From the NCBI GenBank assembly GCA_022563855.1, contig JADFMN010000010.1:1-64000 (forward strand): 64,000 nucleotides of DNA, read 5' to 3'. Positions 9,102-17,973 of the stretch are shown in pieces (within the stretch, counting starts at the first letter, position 1; each line of letters starts with the position of its first letter). This DNA comes from Armatimonadota bacterium. Its GTDB lineage: Bacteria; Armatimonadota; Fimbriimonadia; Fimbriimonadales; Fimbriimonadaceae. Below the pieces are notes generated by a model. It made no database searches. It had not been told where the DNA came from and worked only from the letters and a program-made list of their open reading frames with translations. Both the position numbers and the translations under genes were made by a program.

Positions 9102-11702
9102 ATGGCACGTGGGAAGTGGATTGGCACAGGGGTCGCGCTGGTTATAGTAGCCGGGGCGACAACATGGTACGCATCGCGCACTGAGTTGGGCTTGCAGCCC
9201 GACGGCTCGTATCTCGTCCCGTCCGGGCAGACGCTGACGCCGGTCGGCAAGATGGTGAAGACGGTCTTTGCGCGCCCGAAGGACATCGCCGTTTCCCCCG
9301 ACGGACAGACTGTCGCGGTGCTGGCGACCGACGGCGTCCACTTCTACAACTTGGATGGCGAGGAGAGTTTCAAGGCAGGTTTCGGAGGTGCGGCGCTGGG
9401 GATCGCCTGGGCGCCGGACGGATCGACGGTCTACGCCTCGCAGAACAACGGATTCGTCGCACGGCTCGAGCGGACCGACGACGGCAAGTGGGCGCGGACG
9501 CAGATCAACATCGACCTAGAAGGCAAGAGCGGCAACCCGCAGGGCAACGGGCTGGCGATCTCTTCCGACGGCTCAAAGCTGTACGTCGCTCTGGGGATTC
9601 GCAACGCGCTGGTCGAATACGATTTAGAAGCGAGCACGGTCTCACGGGTAGTCGAGACGGACGTCGCGCCTTACCACGTTCTCCTCGATGGCTCGTCGCT
9701 GTACGTCGCCTGCCGGGGTGGGATAGAAGCCTCGCCTGACCGCATCTTTGCAGCGGACGCAGCCGGAACGCGTGTCAGGGTCGACCCGCTCACAGACGCG
9801 GCGGCGATGGGCACCGTGTTGCGCATCGACCTCGGCTCCTTTGCGGCCGAGCGGATCGCCAGCGGCCGCCAGCCTGGGGCGATGGCCGTCGCAAACGGCG
9901 GGCTCTACATAGCAATGTCCGACTCCGACATGGTCACCTTCGTCGGGCCAGACAGGATCGAGCACGCCTCAATGCGCCCGCCGGACGACGCGCACTTCGG
10001 CCAGATGCCGACCGGGCTCGCGATCAGTGACGACGGCACGAAGATGTACGTCGCGCTCGGCGGCGCGAACGCGGTCGCAGTGTGCGACATCACCGACGGC
10101 ATCAAGATCGAGGGGTACTTCCCCACCGCATGGTTCCCGATCGACGTCGCGCTGGTCGGTGACCAGATCATTGTGCCGTGCGCGAAAGGGATCGGCGCGC
10201 GCACCGAGATCACGAGCGTGGGCTCGGTGACCCGCCATGGCATAAAGTTCCAAGAAGACCTCTACTACATCCACAACAACGTCGGCACGGTCCACTTCGT
10301 CGGACTCGACCAGATCCGCAACATCGACCGCATGACTGAGATGGTCGCGAGCAACAACTCTTGGGCGAAAGAACTTGCACCGCGCAAGGGAATCGACCCG
10401 GTGCCGATCCCCGCAAGAGTCGGAGAGCCGAGCGTCTTCAAGCACGTCGTCTATGTGATCAAGGAGAACCTGACCTATGACTCGGTGCTCGGCGACATGC
10501 GCGAGGGCAAGGGCCGCGCCGACCTCTGCATGTTCCCCGAGATGGTGTCGCCGAACCACCACGAGATCTCCCGCAACTTCGTCCTGCTCGACAACACCTA
10601 TGTCAGCGGGACGAACTCCGCCGACGGCCACATGTGGACCAGCTCCAGCATCGCGAACGCCTATATGGAGCACAGCTACAGTGCCTACGCGCGCAGCTAC
10701 CCGTACGACGGCGACGACCCGCTTGCGTATTCGCCGGAGGGGTTTCTCTGGAACGCGGCGATCAAGAGCGGGCTGAGCGTGCGGGTGTTCGGCGAGTTCG
10801 TAGACCAACCTTCGATCAAGCACAAAGAGACCGGCAGGAGCGGCACGTTCAAGGAGATCTGGGCGGACTACAAGAGCGGCGAAGGGATGTATGTTATCGA
10901 GGCGCACACGACGCTGAAAGCGCTCGAGCCGGTGCTTCACCCGAACTACATCGGCTTCCCCAGCAACGTGAGCGACCAGTGGCGCGTCGACCAGTTCGAG
11001 GCCGACCTCGCAATGTGGGAGGCAGCGGGCGAGATGCCGAGCCTGATCGTCATGCTGATTCCGAACGACCACACGCAAGGATTCACACCCGACTATCCGA
11101 CGCCTTGGGCGGCGGTCGCGGACAACGATTTGGCACTTGGTCGCATCGTGGAGATGCTGTCGAACTCTTCGTTCTGGCCGGAGACTTTGATCTTGGGAAT
11201 CCAGGACGACGCGCAGCTCGGGATCGACCACGTCGACGGGCACCGGACGTTCGCGTTCGTCGCATCGCCTTATACAAAGCGCGGCGAGACGATCTCTACG
11301 ATGTACAACACGACGTCGTTTATTCGAACCATCGGGCTAGTGCTCGGGATGCCGGCGATGACGCGGTTCGACCGCGCCGCACACCCGCTGCTGGAGTGCT
11401 TCACCTCGACGCCCGACTTCACGCCGTACACGAAGCGCCCGAACCGGGTCCCGCTCGACCAGTACACGCAGCGTCCGGAGAAGCAGACCGATCTCTTGGC
11501 TCGCGAGCTGACGCTGAAGTCGATGCAACTGGACTGGAGCGAGGTGGACGAAGCCGACGCAGACATCGTCGCGCAGGCGGCGTGGCACTTCGCCTTCCCG
11601 GAGCGCGACTTCCCCTGGGAGTTCTTCGACCCCCGGCCGGATTTGGACGATCCGGAAGAGAACCGTCGTGTGGCTGAAGGTCAGAGCAGCGCGAAGAAAT
11701 AG
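9102..11702 (+). CDS. YncE-type beta-propeller / phosphoesterase fusion protein
   Basis: 866 residues with a single N-terminal membrane anchor or signal (GTGVALVIVAGATTWYA). Residues ~45-390 are YncE-like propeller repeats (DIAVSPDGQTVAVLATDG, GLAISSDGSKLYVALG, GLAISDDGTKMYVALGG). From ~445 it is an alkaline-phosphatase-superfamily phosphoesterase: HVVYVIKENLTYDSVLGD, then SADGHMWTSSSIANAYMEHS, VMLIPNDHTQG and a late DHVDGHRTFAF metal segment. This two-domain architecture is known (bifunctional YncE/alkaline phosphatase family). It is probably periplasmic or surface-anchored; the substrate is unknown. It stands alone between a repeat-bearing gap and the next plus-strand gene. Confidence 0.85.
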   Translation: MARGKWIGTGVALVIVAGATTWYASRTELGLQPDGSYLVPSGQTLTPVGKMVKTVFARPKDIAVSPDGQTVAVLATDGVHFYNLDGEESFKAGFGGAALGIAWAPDGSTVYASQNNGFVARLERTDDGKWARTQINIDLEGKSGNPQGNGLAISSDGSKLYVALGIRNALVEYDLEASTVSRVVETDVAPYHVLLDGSSLYVACRGGIEASPDRIFAADAAGTRVRVDPLTDAAAMGTVLRIDLGSFAAERIASGRQPGAMAVANGGLYIAMSDSDMVTFVGPDRIEHASMRPPDDAHFGQMPTGLAISDDGTKMYVALGGANAVAVCDITDGIKIEGYFPTAWFPIDVALVGDQIIVPCAKGIGARTEITSVGSVTRHGIKFQEDLYYIHNNVGTVHFVGLDQIRNIDRMTEMVASNNSWAKELAPRKGIDPVPIPARVGEPSVFKHVVYVIKENLTYDSVLGDMREGKGRADLCMFPEMVSPNHHEISRNFVLLDNTYVSGTNSADGHMWTSSSIANAYMEHSYSAYARSYPYDGDDPLAYSPEGFLWNAAIKSGLSVRVFGEFVDQPSIKHKETGRSGTFKEIWADYKSGEGMYVIEAHTTLKALEPVLHPNYIGFPSNVSDQWRVDQFEADLAMWEAAGEMPSLIVMLIPNDHTQGFTPDYPTPWAAVADNDLALGRIVEMLSNSSFWPETLILGIQDDAQLGIDHVDGHRTFAFVASPYTKRGETISTMYNTTSFIRTIGLVLGMPAMTRFDRAAHPLLECFTSTPDFTPYTKRPNRVPLDQYTQRPEKQTDLLARELTLKSMQLDWSEVDEADADIVAQAAWHFAFPERDFPWEFFDPRPDLDDPEENRRVAEGQSSAKK

Positions 11703-11817
11703 CTTAGACCACACGCTTCTCACTCGGATTCTCAGAGTCATCTAAGCGCAAGGCTCTTCGTCTCCGGTTGTTAGTAGCACATGACGAATCCTGAATAGAG
11801 CGGCGGGCCGATCCGGG

Positions 11818-11823
11818 TATCGT
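11818..11823 (+). promoter_or_regulatory. possible leaderless -10 box TATCGT
   Basis: TATCGT six bases before GTG 11830; no Shine-Dalgarno sequence. A weaker match than the other copies of the arrangement. Confidence 0.4.
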
Positions 11824-11829
11824 TAGACT

Positions 11830-13356
11830 GTGGTTAGCGCGTTATTGTTGTTCGCAATCAACGAAATAGGAGACATCACAGACCAGGAAGCCGTTAGCAG
11901 AATAGCTAAGGTTGCGAGACCCTTCAACCTGGTTCTGAGAGAGGCGAACCCTTCAGAATTCGGTACGTTCGGAAACGCGATCAATCACGTCACCGTCGTC
12001 GGACTCGGTGAATGCACTCACGGAAGCAGGGACGTGTTCTTGGCAAAGGCCAAGATGTTCAGGTATCTCGTCGAGAACCAAGGCTTCAGAGTCTTAGCGC
12101 TAGAGTCCGACTTCGCCTCGACATTGGACATGGATCGGTTTGTAACCACAGGCCAAGGCGATGCCACGGCAGCTCTTTTAGAACAAGGGTTTTGGACATG
12201 GGCTACTGAGGAGGTCCGCGACCTCTTGTTGTGGATGCATGCATATAACTCTGTAACCCCTCCTGACCGACAATTGCGAGTGGTCGGCGTCGATGCCCAA
12301 GACTCTTACGAAGTCCAGCGGTTCCTGATCGACCAGTACAAGCGAGCCGGAACGGCACTTCCTGAAATGGAGGACACAAACTGGTTTGCGGGCCTCACGT
12401 ATGAAAACGACGCTGATCCTAAGAAACTGGTTCCTATTATGGAGAGGCACACCCAAAATGCACTCGAAGCGCTCGAAGTGTCGATTTCACATGAGGAGAG
12501 GCTGGTCTTGGAGCACGCCCAATATCTCCTTTCGAAGATGTTGTGGCATTTGGCACTAATCAGCAAAGGCGAACAACTTTGGGAGCTAAGAATCGACGTC
12601 GCCCCTCACATCGAGGAGACCTCCAAGAAAATGCCGAATCTCGGCGCGAAACTGCAACTCTCAGCCAAGTCACAAGAAATTCTCGATGGTGTCTCAGATT
12701 ATGTCACCTCTGATTCCAGACAGATGCCCAGCCTTGCACGACTGCAATCTGCAGAAGTGGAACTGCGCGCAATCGACGGCGAAAGCGCGCAGAAGGCGGC
12801 AGACGTACTGAGGTATGTGGCGCTGACCATAGAACTCGCAACCAACCCTATCGCAGCCAATCGTGATCGAAACATGGCGGCTAACGTGACGTGGATCCAG
12901 GAAACGTTCATACCCGGATCGAAAGTCGTCTTCTGGGGTCACAACAGTCACGCTTCTCGCTTTGAGCACAACGGACGACCGTTCATGATGGGGGCACACC
13001 TCGATAACTCGATCGGGTCGAAGTACTTTCCGGTCGGGTTCGTGTTCAATGAGGGCTCGTTCAGGGCGAGTAGACAGGGAAAGATCCGACACTTCACAGC
13101 CGACAAAGCGAAACCTGGATCACTCGGCTCATACCTCGCGATGACTGGAAAGCCGACGTTCTTCCTTAGCCTAAACGACCTCGACCCCGAGACCTACGAA
13201 TGGCTCAAGAAGCCGAGGCCTATTAGGGGCATCGGTGCTTCATACGACCCTGGTCAGCCAGAGAGATACTACGAAGTCCTCTCAGCAACAGAAATGTTCG
13301 ACGGACTTGTCTTCATCAATCGGATACGAAGCAGTCGAGCCTTGACGCGCCATTAA
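11830..13356 (+). CDS. erythromycin esterase family protein
   Basis: 508 residues. It matches the EreA/EreB superfamily: [20 protein letters not shown] (the conserved GE-x-THG motif with catalytic His), [34 protein letters not shown], and [12 protein letters not shown] near residue 370. Characterised members hydrolyse macrolide lactones, but most environmental homologues have unknown substrates, so resistance should not be assumed. It starts at GTG 11830 with a short hydrophobic N-terminus. G+C is about 52-55%, lower than its neighbours, which may mean later acquisition. Its TAA stop overlaps the proS stop on the other strand (13353-13356). Confidence 0.85.
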   Translation: MVSALLLFAINEIGDITDQEAVSRIAKVARPFNLVLREANPSEFGTFGNAINHVTVVGLGECTHGSRDVFLAKAKMFRYLVENQGFRVLALESDFASTLDMDRFVTTGQGDATAALLEQGFWTWATEEVRDLLLWMHAYNSVTPPDRQLRVVGVDAQDSYEVQRFLIDQYKRAGTALPEMEDTNWFAGLTYENDADPKKLVPIMERHTQNALEALEVSISHEERLVLEHAQYLLSKMLWHLALISKGEQLWELRIDVAPHIEETSKKMPNLGAKLQLSAKSQEILDGVSDYVTSDSRQMPSLARLQSAEVELRAIDGESAQKAADVLRYVALTIELATNPIAANRDRNMAANVTWIQETFIPGSKVVFWGHNSHASRFEHNGRPFMMGAHLDNSIGSKYFPVGFVFNEGSFRASRQGKIRHFTADKAKPGSLGSYLAMTGKPTFFLSLNDLDPETYEWLKKPRPIRGIGASYDPGQPERYYEVLSATEMFDGLVFINRIRSSRALTRH

Positions 13357-14861
13357 TATGCCTTCGCGAAAACCACGCGCTGTTTGCTCGGTTTGCCAGT
13401 AAGCACGCATTTGCCGGGCTCGTCGTCGCCGGGGGCGAGCGACTCGAGCGGGATCACGCGGATGGTCGCCTTGGTCTGCTCGGATATCTTCAGTTCCGTC
13501 TCGGTCGTGCCGTCCCAGTGGGCGAGCACGAAACCGCCGCCGCCAGTGCCCTCGAAACACGCCTTGAAGTCGTCCCACGTATCGACGCGGTGTGTGTTGT
13601 CCTCGCGCATCTTGAGCGCCTTGTCGTAGAGCGCCTGTTGCATCGTGCCGAGATGATCGGCGATCTTGGCGCGGGCGTCGGTCAGTGAGACAGTCTCTTT
13701 ATCTTCGAGGTCGCGGCGCGCGAGGACGCAGTTGCCGGACTCCAGATCGCGCGGACCGAGCTCGACGCGCACGCACGCGCCGTGCAGCTCCCAGTCGTTG
13801 AACTTAAAGCCGGGGGACATCTTCTCTCGGTCGTCTACTTTGACGCGGACCGGCGCGCCGGACCAGCCTGCGTTTTTCAATTCGTCCGCAAGTTTGTTCG
13901 CCGCGACCATTACCGCTTCGAGCGCATCGCCCCGACCGATAGGAACGATCACGACCTGCACGGGCGCGAGCTTCGGCGGAGCGACAAGCCCTTTGTCGTC
14001 GCTGTGAGCCATGAGCAACGTTCCGATCAACCGAGTCGAGACGCCCCAGGAAGTCGCGTAGACGTACTCCAGTTTCCCTTCGCGCGATTGGAACTTCACA
14101 TCGAACGCCTTGGCGAAGTTCTGGCCGAGGTGGTGCGACGTTCCGGCCTGGATCGAGCGGAAGTCCTGCACGAGCGCCTCGATGCAGTACGTGTGGTCCG
14201 CGCCGGCGAACTTCTCGTTCTCGCTCTTGAGCCCTTTCAGCACCGGCACGGCCATCCACTCTTCGGCGAACGTCGCGTAGCAGTCGTTGAGGATCGTCAG
14301 CGCCTCCTGCTCGGCCTCGTCGTACGTCTCGTGCGCCGTGTGGCCCTCCTGCCACAGGAACTCGGTGGTCCGCAGGAACAGCCGCGGCCGCATCTCCCAG
14401 CGCATGACGTTCGCCCATTGGTTGATGAGAAGCGGCAGGTCTCTATAACTTTGAATCCAATTCTTATACGTATTCCAGATGATCGTCTCGCTAGTCGGGC
14501 GGATGATCAGCTCCTCTTCGAGCTTCGCATCGGGGTCGACGATCAACTCTCCGTCGACCTCCTTTAGGCGGTAGTGGGTAACGACGGCGCACTCCTTGGC
14601 GAACCCTTCGACGTGCTCGGCCTCTTTGGCGAGGAACGACTTCGGGATGAGCAGCGGGAAGTAGGCGTTGACGTGGCCGGTCGCCTTGAACATGTCGTCC
14701 AGCGCGCGCTGCATCAGCTCCCAGATCGCGAAACCGTGCGGCTTGATGATCATACAGCCGCGCACGACGGAGTTCTCCGCCAGGTCCGCGCGCTTGACCA
14801 GGTCGTTGTACCACTCGGCGTAGTTTTCGCTGCGGGGGGTGATCCCGAGTTCCTTGCTCAT
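13353..14861 (-). CDS. proS: proline--tRNA ligase (short, archaeal/eukaryote-type)
   Basis: 502 residues, charging tRNA-Pro in the cytoplasm. Class II motifs are visible: motif 1 region around [13 protein letters not shown], motif 2 [20 protein letters not shown], and motif 3 [21 protein letters not shown], followed by the anticodon-binding domain and a C-terminal zinc-domain-like tail. The editing (INS) domain of the long bacterial ProRS is absent, which defines the ProS type 3 group. ATG 14861 has AAGG just upstream. The gene converges with the esterase-like gene, the two stop codons sharing bases. Confidence 0.95.
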   Translation of the reverse strand: MSKELGITPRSENYAEWYNDLVKRADLAENSVVRGCMIIKPHGFAIWELMQRALDDMFKATGHVNAYFPLLIPKSFLAKEAEHVEGFAKECAVVTHYRLKEVDGELIVDPDAKLEEELIIRPTSETIIWNTYKNWIQSYRDLPLLINQWANVMRWEMRPRLFLRTTEFLWQEGHTAHETYDEAEQEALTILNDCYATFAEEWMAVPVLKGLKSENEKFAGADHTYCIEALVQDFRSIQAGTSHHLGQNFAKAFDVKFQSREGKLEYVYATSWGVSTRLIGTLLMAHSDDKGLVAPPKLAPVQVVIVPIGRGDALEAVMVAANKLADELKNAGWSGAPVRVKVDDREKMSPGFKFNDWELHGACVRVELGPRDLESGNCVLARRDLEDKETVSLTDARAKIADHLGTMQQALYDKALKMREDNTHRVDTWDDFKACFEGTGGGGFVLAHWDGTTETELKISEQTKATIRVIPLESLAPGDDEPGKCVLTGKPSKQRVVFAKAY

Positions 14862-14920
14862 TGACCTTGGGATTGTGGCATAGGGAGGGTCAAGGGTTGA
14901 GGGTCGAGGGTCGCATCCTA

Positions 14921-14968
14921 TTGTGGTGCGGACATCCTGTTTGCACTGAGCAGGCTGGAAGCCTCCAA
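14921..14968. repeat. divergent REP-like hairpin
   Basis: TTGTGGTGCGGACATCCTGT then TTGCAC. It is a diverged copy of the GTGG-hairpin repeat in which the arms still pair (GTGCGGACA with TGTTTGCAC, two G-U pairs). AGGCT-gga-AGCCT follows. It lies between proS and the DUF6714 gene. Confidence 0.6.
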
Positions 14969-15023
14969 AACTGATCGAGCAAGAGGCGAGTGACGCCCAA
15001 TCGGGCCAGACGCAGCGATCTCG

Positions 15024-15566
15024 TCACGAATACTGAATCCAGTAGCTACGATAAGCCTTCAACCACTGCTTCGAAGAATAGTCGTGTCCTTCTTCCTCGT
15101 ATCGTCTAGCCTGAAAGCGGATGAAGTCGCCAACACACTTCTTCTGGCGCTCGTTCAGCAAGGACCATTGCCCAAGCGTGTAGTCCCGGAGAAAAACGCG
15201 TCCGAGGGTTAGTTGGAATGGGAACCCGTCCAGCGCGTCACCGGACAGCTCGCGCAACATCCCAGCAGGCAGGTAGTATCGAAACCCGATAGAATCCAAG
15301 AACGACCATCCGCCAACACCCGTGCTAGCGTCCCAACCCTCGTCATCGACAAGCTCATTCCAGGATGTGTCCTTGTCACACGCGCGAGCCGCTGTGCGCT
15401 TGGCATCCGAGCCGTACTCGTCGATGATCACGGACTCACTCCAAGACACGCCACCCTCGCGAGAAACGCCAGAGAAGGCCTTGTCAATCTCGGTTACCAG
15501 CCGTGCTTGCTCTGATTTCAGTTCTGGAGAGACTCGTGACACTTCCACAACGATGGTACCGAGCAA
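15024..15566 (-). CDS. DUF6714 family protein
   Basis: Up to 180 residues, cytoplasmic. It resembles DUF6714: an N-terminal helix ending in DKAFSGV, then IIDEYGSDAKRTAARACD, SFLDSIGFRYYLPAGMLREL and a C-terminal LNERQKKCVGDFIRFQARRY. Function of the family is unknown; small immunity-type or stand-alone roles have been suggested only by context. The longest frame needs a TTG start (15566); GTG at 15548 or 15542 is equally possible, so the N-terminus is uncertain. It is flanked on both sides by REP-like repeats. Confidence 0.65.
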   Translation of the reverse strand: MLGTIVVEVSRVSPELKSEQARLVTEIDKAFSGVSREGGVSWSESVIIDEYGSDAKRTAARACDKDTSWNELVDDEGWDASTGVGGWSFLDSIGFRYYLPAGMLRELSGDALDGFPFQLTLGRVFLRDYTLGQWSLLNERQKKCVGDFIRFQARRYEEEGHDYSSKQWLKAYRSYWIQYS

Positions 15567-15597
15567 TGAAGGTTTGATGCCTCATGGTCGAAACGAC

Positions 15598-15653
15598 ATT
15601 GTGGTGCGGGCATCCTGTCTGCACGGTGCAGATGAAGACATCTGCACCACAAA
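15598..15653. repeat. inverted pair of REP-like hairpins (BIME-like), possible terminator
   Basis: ATTGTGGTGCGGGCATCCTG continues into TCTGCAC, then GGTGCAGATG-aaga-CATCTGCACC forms a perfect 10-bp hairpin ending in GCACCACAAA. The two GTGG tetranucleotides face each other. The unit abuts the stop codon of the MEMO-like gene and could terminate its transcript. Confidence 0.7.
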
Positions 15654-16529
15654 CTACTCTGCCAGCACCCACTCCATGAGCGCGGCTGCAACCCACGTCG
15701 GTTTTGGCTGGTGGTAGAGGTCGCTGGCGTCGGTGTGGGTGATGTCGATGATTTGGCCCTGCATCTGGCCGCGGAGGTAGCGGAAGACCTGGCCTGCATC
15801 GCGCGCGTCGCTCTTCGCCGTCACGCAGTGCTGGTTATAGCCCCAGTAGTCGCCCTCTCCGAGAATGCGCATGCCTTCTTCGATTGTCTTTTGCGCGAGC
15901 GCGAGACCCTCTTCGTCAGGGTCCTTGGAGTCCTCGGGTGCGTCGCCATAGCCGATGCCGTGGTGGAACGCGTCCGCCGTTGAAACGATCACCGCGTTCT
16001 CGGCGAGGCGCGCAAGCTCGTCGATGCCGGGGAGGTTTTCGGGGTGTCCGCCGGCAAGGTACGGATACCGCTCGTGCACCTTCGGGCCTTTGATCCCCCT
16101 TCGTTTGGTTTCCGCGGCCCAGAAGTGCCGCCAGCTCATGGGCGCGTGGTCTGTCTTCCACTCTTCTCTGCCTTGCAGGTCGGTGCCTTGGATCCCCCAA
16201 TGGGCAAAGTTTGAAGGGTCGTCGCCTTCCGCAACTTTGACCCGCGCCTCTTGCATTTCGTCGGTGAACGCGTGCAGGACGCTGACGACGATGACGTGGT
16301 CGGCCTGCGAGTCGAGGCACGCGTTGACGCAGGCGGCGATCTGGTAGCCGCAGTCGTGGACGCCGGCGTGGGGGAACACGAGGACGCCGCCGTTCTCAAG
16401 CGTCGGAGCGAGACTCCACCGTCGCGCGCGGTCGAGGTGCTCAAGGGTTCCTTTATCGCCGAGGCTCGCGTGCTCCTTGCGGTAAAGCGCGAGGATGTCT
16501 TCGTGGAGAGTTCGCCGGTCAAGCTTCAT
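15654..16529 (-). CDS. MEMO1-like / class III extradiol dioxygenase-like protein
   Basis: 291 residues, no signal peptide. GVLVFPHAGVHDCGYQIAAC, VIVVSVLHAF and IVSTADAFHHGIGYGD line up with the three metal-site segments of MEMO-family proteins (PHAG, an H after a hydrophobic strand, and S-x-D-x-x-HH). The family has a dioxygenase-like fold of unclear activity. The rest (ALAQKTIEEGMRILG, a late QHCVTAKSDARDAGQVFRYL) fits a C-terminal helical half. ATG 16529 is preceded by a perfect TATAAT six bases upstream and no Shine-Dalgarno, so a leaderless transcript is likely. An alternative is an uncharacterised relative outside MEMO proper. Confidence 0.55.
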   Translation of the reverse strand: MKLDRRTLHEDILALYRKEHASLGDKGTLEHLDRARRWSLAPTLENGGVLVFPHAGVHDCGYQIAACVNACLDSQADHVIVVSVLHAFTDEMQEARVKVAEGDDPSNFAHWGIQGTDLQGREEWKTDHAPMSWRHFWAAETKRRGIKGPKVHERYPYLAGGHPENLPGIDELARLAENAVIVSTADAFHHGIGYGDAPEDSKDPDEEGLALAQKTIEEGMRILGEGDYWGYNQHCVTAKSDARDAGQVFRYLRGQMQGQIIDITHTDASDLYHQPKPTWVAAALMEWVLAE

Positions 16530-16535
16530 GAAACA

Positions 16536-16541
16536 ATTATA
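16536..16541 (-). promoter_or_regulatory. leaderless -10 box TATAAT
   Basis: A perfect TATAAT on the minus strand, six bases (TGTTTC) before ATG 16529; no ribosome-binding site. The best single example of the arrangement. Confidence 0.7.
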
Positions 16542-16565
16542 GAACGGCGCTCGGCCGGAGTTCAT

Positions 16566-17095
16566 TGCTCATGGGCCAGGGGTGTCTGGCACCGGGAGGG
16601 TCGATCTGAAAGCGGTCGTTCGCCATCCTGAGCGGATCGAAAGACGGCTGGCCCAGCCCCATACCCGTCATCCTGAGCGGATCGAAGGAGCGCGGGTCTG
16701 GGGCGGTCGCTTCGCGGTAAAGTTCACGCCAGGGTGAAGAACCCCGCCGTCTACATCGGAGTCACGTCCGATCTCGAAAGGCGCGGGGGCTTGGATTCTT
16801 CGGCCTGGTATTTTTCGTGTCTGTGGCTAAAGCCGTAATCCCCCACCGCACTCCTTCGATCCGCTCAGGATGACGGTGGGGGATTACTAAGCCTGTCCTC
16901 CCAATCCTTCGATCCGCTCAGGACGACCGTGAGGGATTGCTGAGCCCGGTGTGCCACGGTCAGGCCCGAAGGGTTTGGCAGTGTCCGTATCGAAGATGAT
17001 GGCGGGGCATGACGGAACCCGTCCCGCCGACCCCTTCGATCCGCTCAGGACGACGGTTGAGGGGATCGGCATCACACAACGAACCGTGATAGCGG
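16566..17095. repeat. cluster of five variable-arm hairpin repeats
   Basis: A 530-bp gene-free stretch. It holds five copies of the CTCCTTCGATCCGCTCAGGA core in both orientations: near 16621-16640, 16656-16704 (arms GCCCCATACCCG/CGGGTCTGGGGC, one mismatch), 16835-16887 (14-bp perfect arms GTAATCCCCCACCG/CGGTGGGGGATTAC), 16902-16939 (6-bp arms) and 17026-17070 (9 bp with one bulge). Between them lies one GGCCTGACCGTGGC-type module (16950-16980). No supported gene. Confidence 0.8.
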
Positions 17096-17101
17096 TAGCC
17101 T
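17096..17101 (+). promoter_or_regulatory. leaderless -10 box TAGCCT
   Basis: TAGCCT six bases before ATG 17108, no Shine-Dalgarno. The same hexamer at the same spacing precedes the Rieske gene. Confidence 0.5.
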
Positions 17102-17107
17102 AGCCGC

Positions 17108-17935
17108 ATGAGTAAGGTCTGGTTCGTCACCGGTTGTTCGACCGGGTTCGGTCGCGTGTTGTGCGAAGAGCTTCTGAAGAAGGGAGAGCGGGTCGTTGCC
17201 ACGGCGCGGAAGGTCTCGACGATCGAAGACCTCGCATGCGACGACTGCCTTTGCGCGACGCTCGACGTCACGAAGCCGGAGGAGATCAAGACCGCGGTGA
17301 AAGCGGCGATGGACCGGTTCGGGCGGATCGACGTGCTGGTCAACAACGCGGGGTACGGCGAGATGGGCGTGATCGAGGAGTTCACGATCGAGCGCGCCCA
17401 GCGGCAGTTCGACACCAACGTGTTCGGCCTCATGAGAGTGCAGAGCGAGGTGCTGCCGATCATGCGCGCGCAGGGCTCGGGGCACGTGCTGAACCTATCT
17501 TCGATCGCGGGGCTCGCTTCGTTCCCGTTCGTCGGGATGTACTGCGCGACCAAGCACGCGGTGGAGGCGATCAGCGAGGCGATGGCGCAGGAGGTCGAGG
17601 GTTTCGGGATCAAGGTCACCCTCATCGAACCGGGTCGGTTTCGCACGGACTTCTCCGGGCGGTCGCTCGGACTTCCGAAAGTCAAAGACGGGGCGTACAA
17701 GGAGACGACCGAGGACTCGATTAAAAAGTACGAGGAGATCCACGGGACTCAGCCTGGCGATCCGGTCAAAGCGTGCCTCGCGATGATCAAGGTCGTGGAG
17801 AGTAGCGACCCGCCGTTGCGGCTCTTGCTCGGGCCGGACGCGTTCGAGTGGGCGCACGAGAAGATCGACGAGATGAAGAAGGACTTTTCCGACTGGAAGG
17901 AGGTCTCGGTCAACACGGACTTTGACGAGTCTTGA
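17108..17935 (+). CDS. short-chain dehydrogenase/reductase (SDR)
   Basis: 275 residues, cytoplasmic. Classical SDR features: the cofactor loop TGCSTGFG at residues 8-15, DVLVNNAGYGEMG around 75, catalytic Ser in LNLSSIAGLASF (~137) and the YCATK Tyr/Lys pair (~152-156), then IEPGRFRTDF. An Arg pair after the second strand (ATARK) suggests NADP(H) preference. Family members of this size oxidise or reduce varied alcohols and ketones; the substrate cannot be told. It stands alone after the repeat cluster and converges on the GH26-like gene, with a C/G-rich hairpin between. Confidence 0.9.
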   Translation: MSKVWFVTGCSTGFGRVLCEELLKKGERVVATARKVSTIEDLACDDCLCATLDVTKPEEIKTAVKAAMDRFGRIDVLVNNAGYGEMGVIEEFTIERAQRQFDTNVFGLMRVQSEVLPIMRAQGSGHVLNLSSIAGLASFPFVGMYCATKHAVEAISEAMAQEVEGFGIKVTLIEPGRFRTDFSGRSLGLPKVKDGAYKETTEDSIKKYEEIHGTQPGDPVKACLAMIKVVESSDPPLRLLLGPDAFEWAHEKIDEMKKDFSDWKEVSVNTDFDES

Positions 17936-17948
17936 ACCCCCTCCCGAA

Positions 17949-17968
17949 CCCTCCCCCAGGGGGGAGGG
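17949..17968. terminator. bidirectional hairpin between convergent genes
   Basis: CCCTCCCC (17949-17956) pairs with GGGGAGGG (17961-17968) over a 4-base loop, located between the SDR stop (17935) and the GH26-like stop (17974). It could stop both transcripts, although no long U-run follows. The sequence belongs to the common CCCTCCCC...GGGGAGGG class of intergenic hairpins. Confidence 0.5.
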
Positions 17969-17973
17969 GACTC

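Noticed and set aside
9969-11243. Minus-strand ORF of 424 codons
   Set aside because: Antisense of the propeller-phosphoesterase gene.
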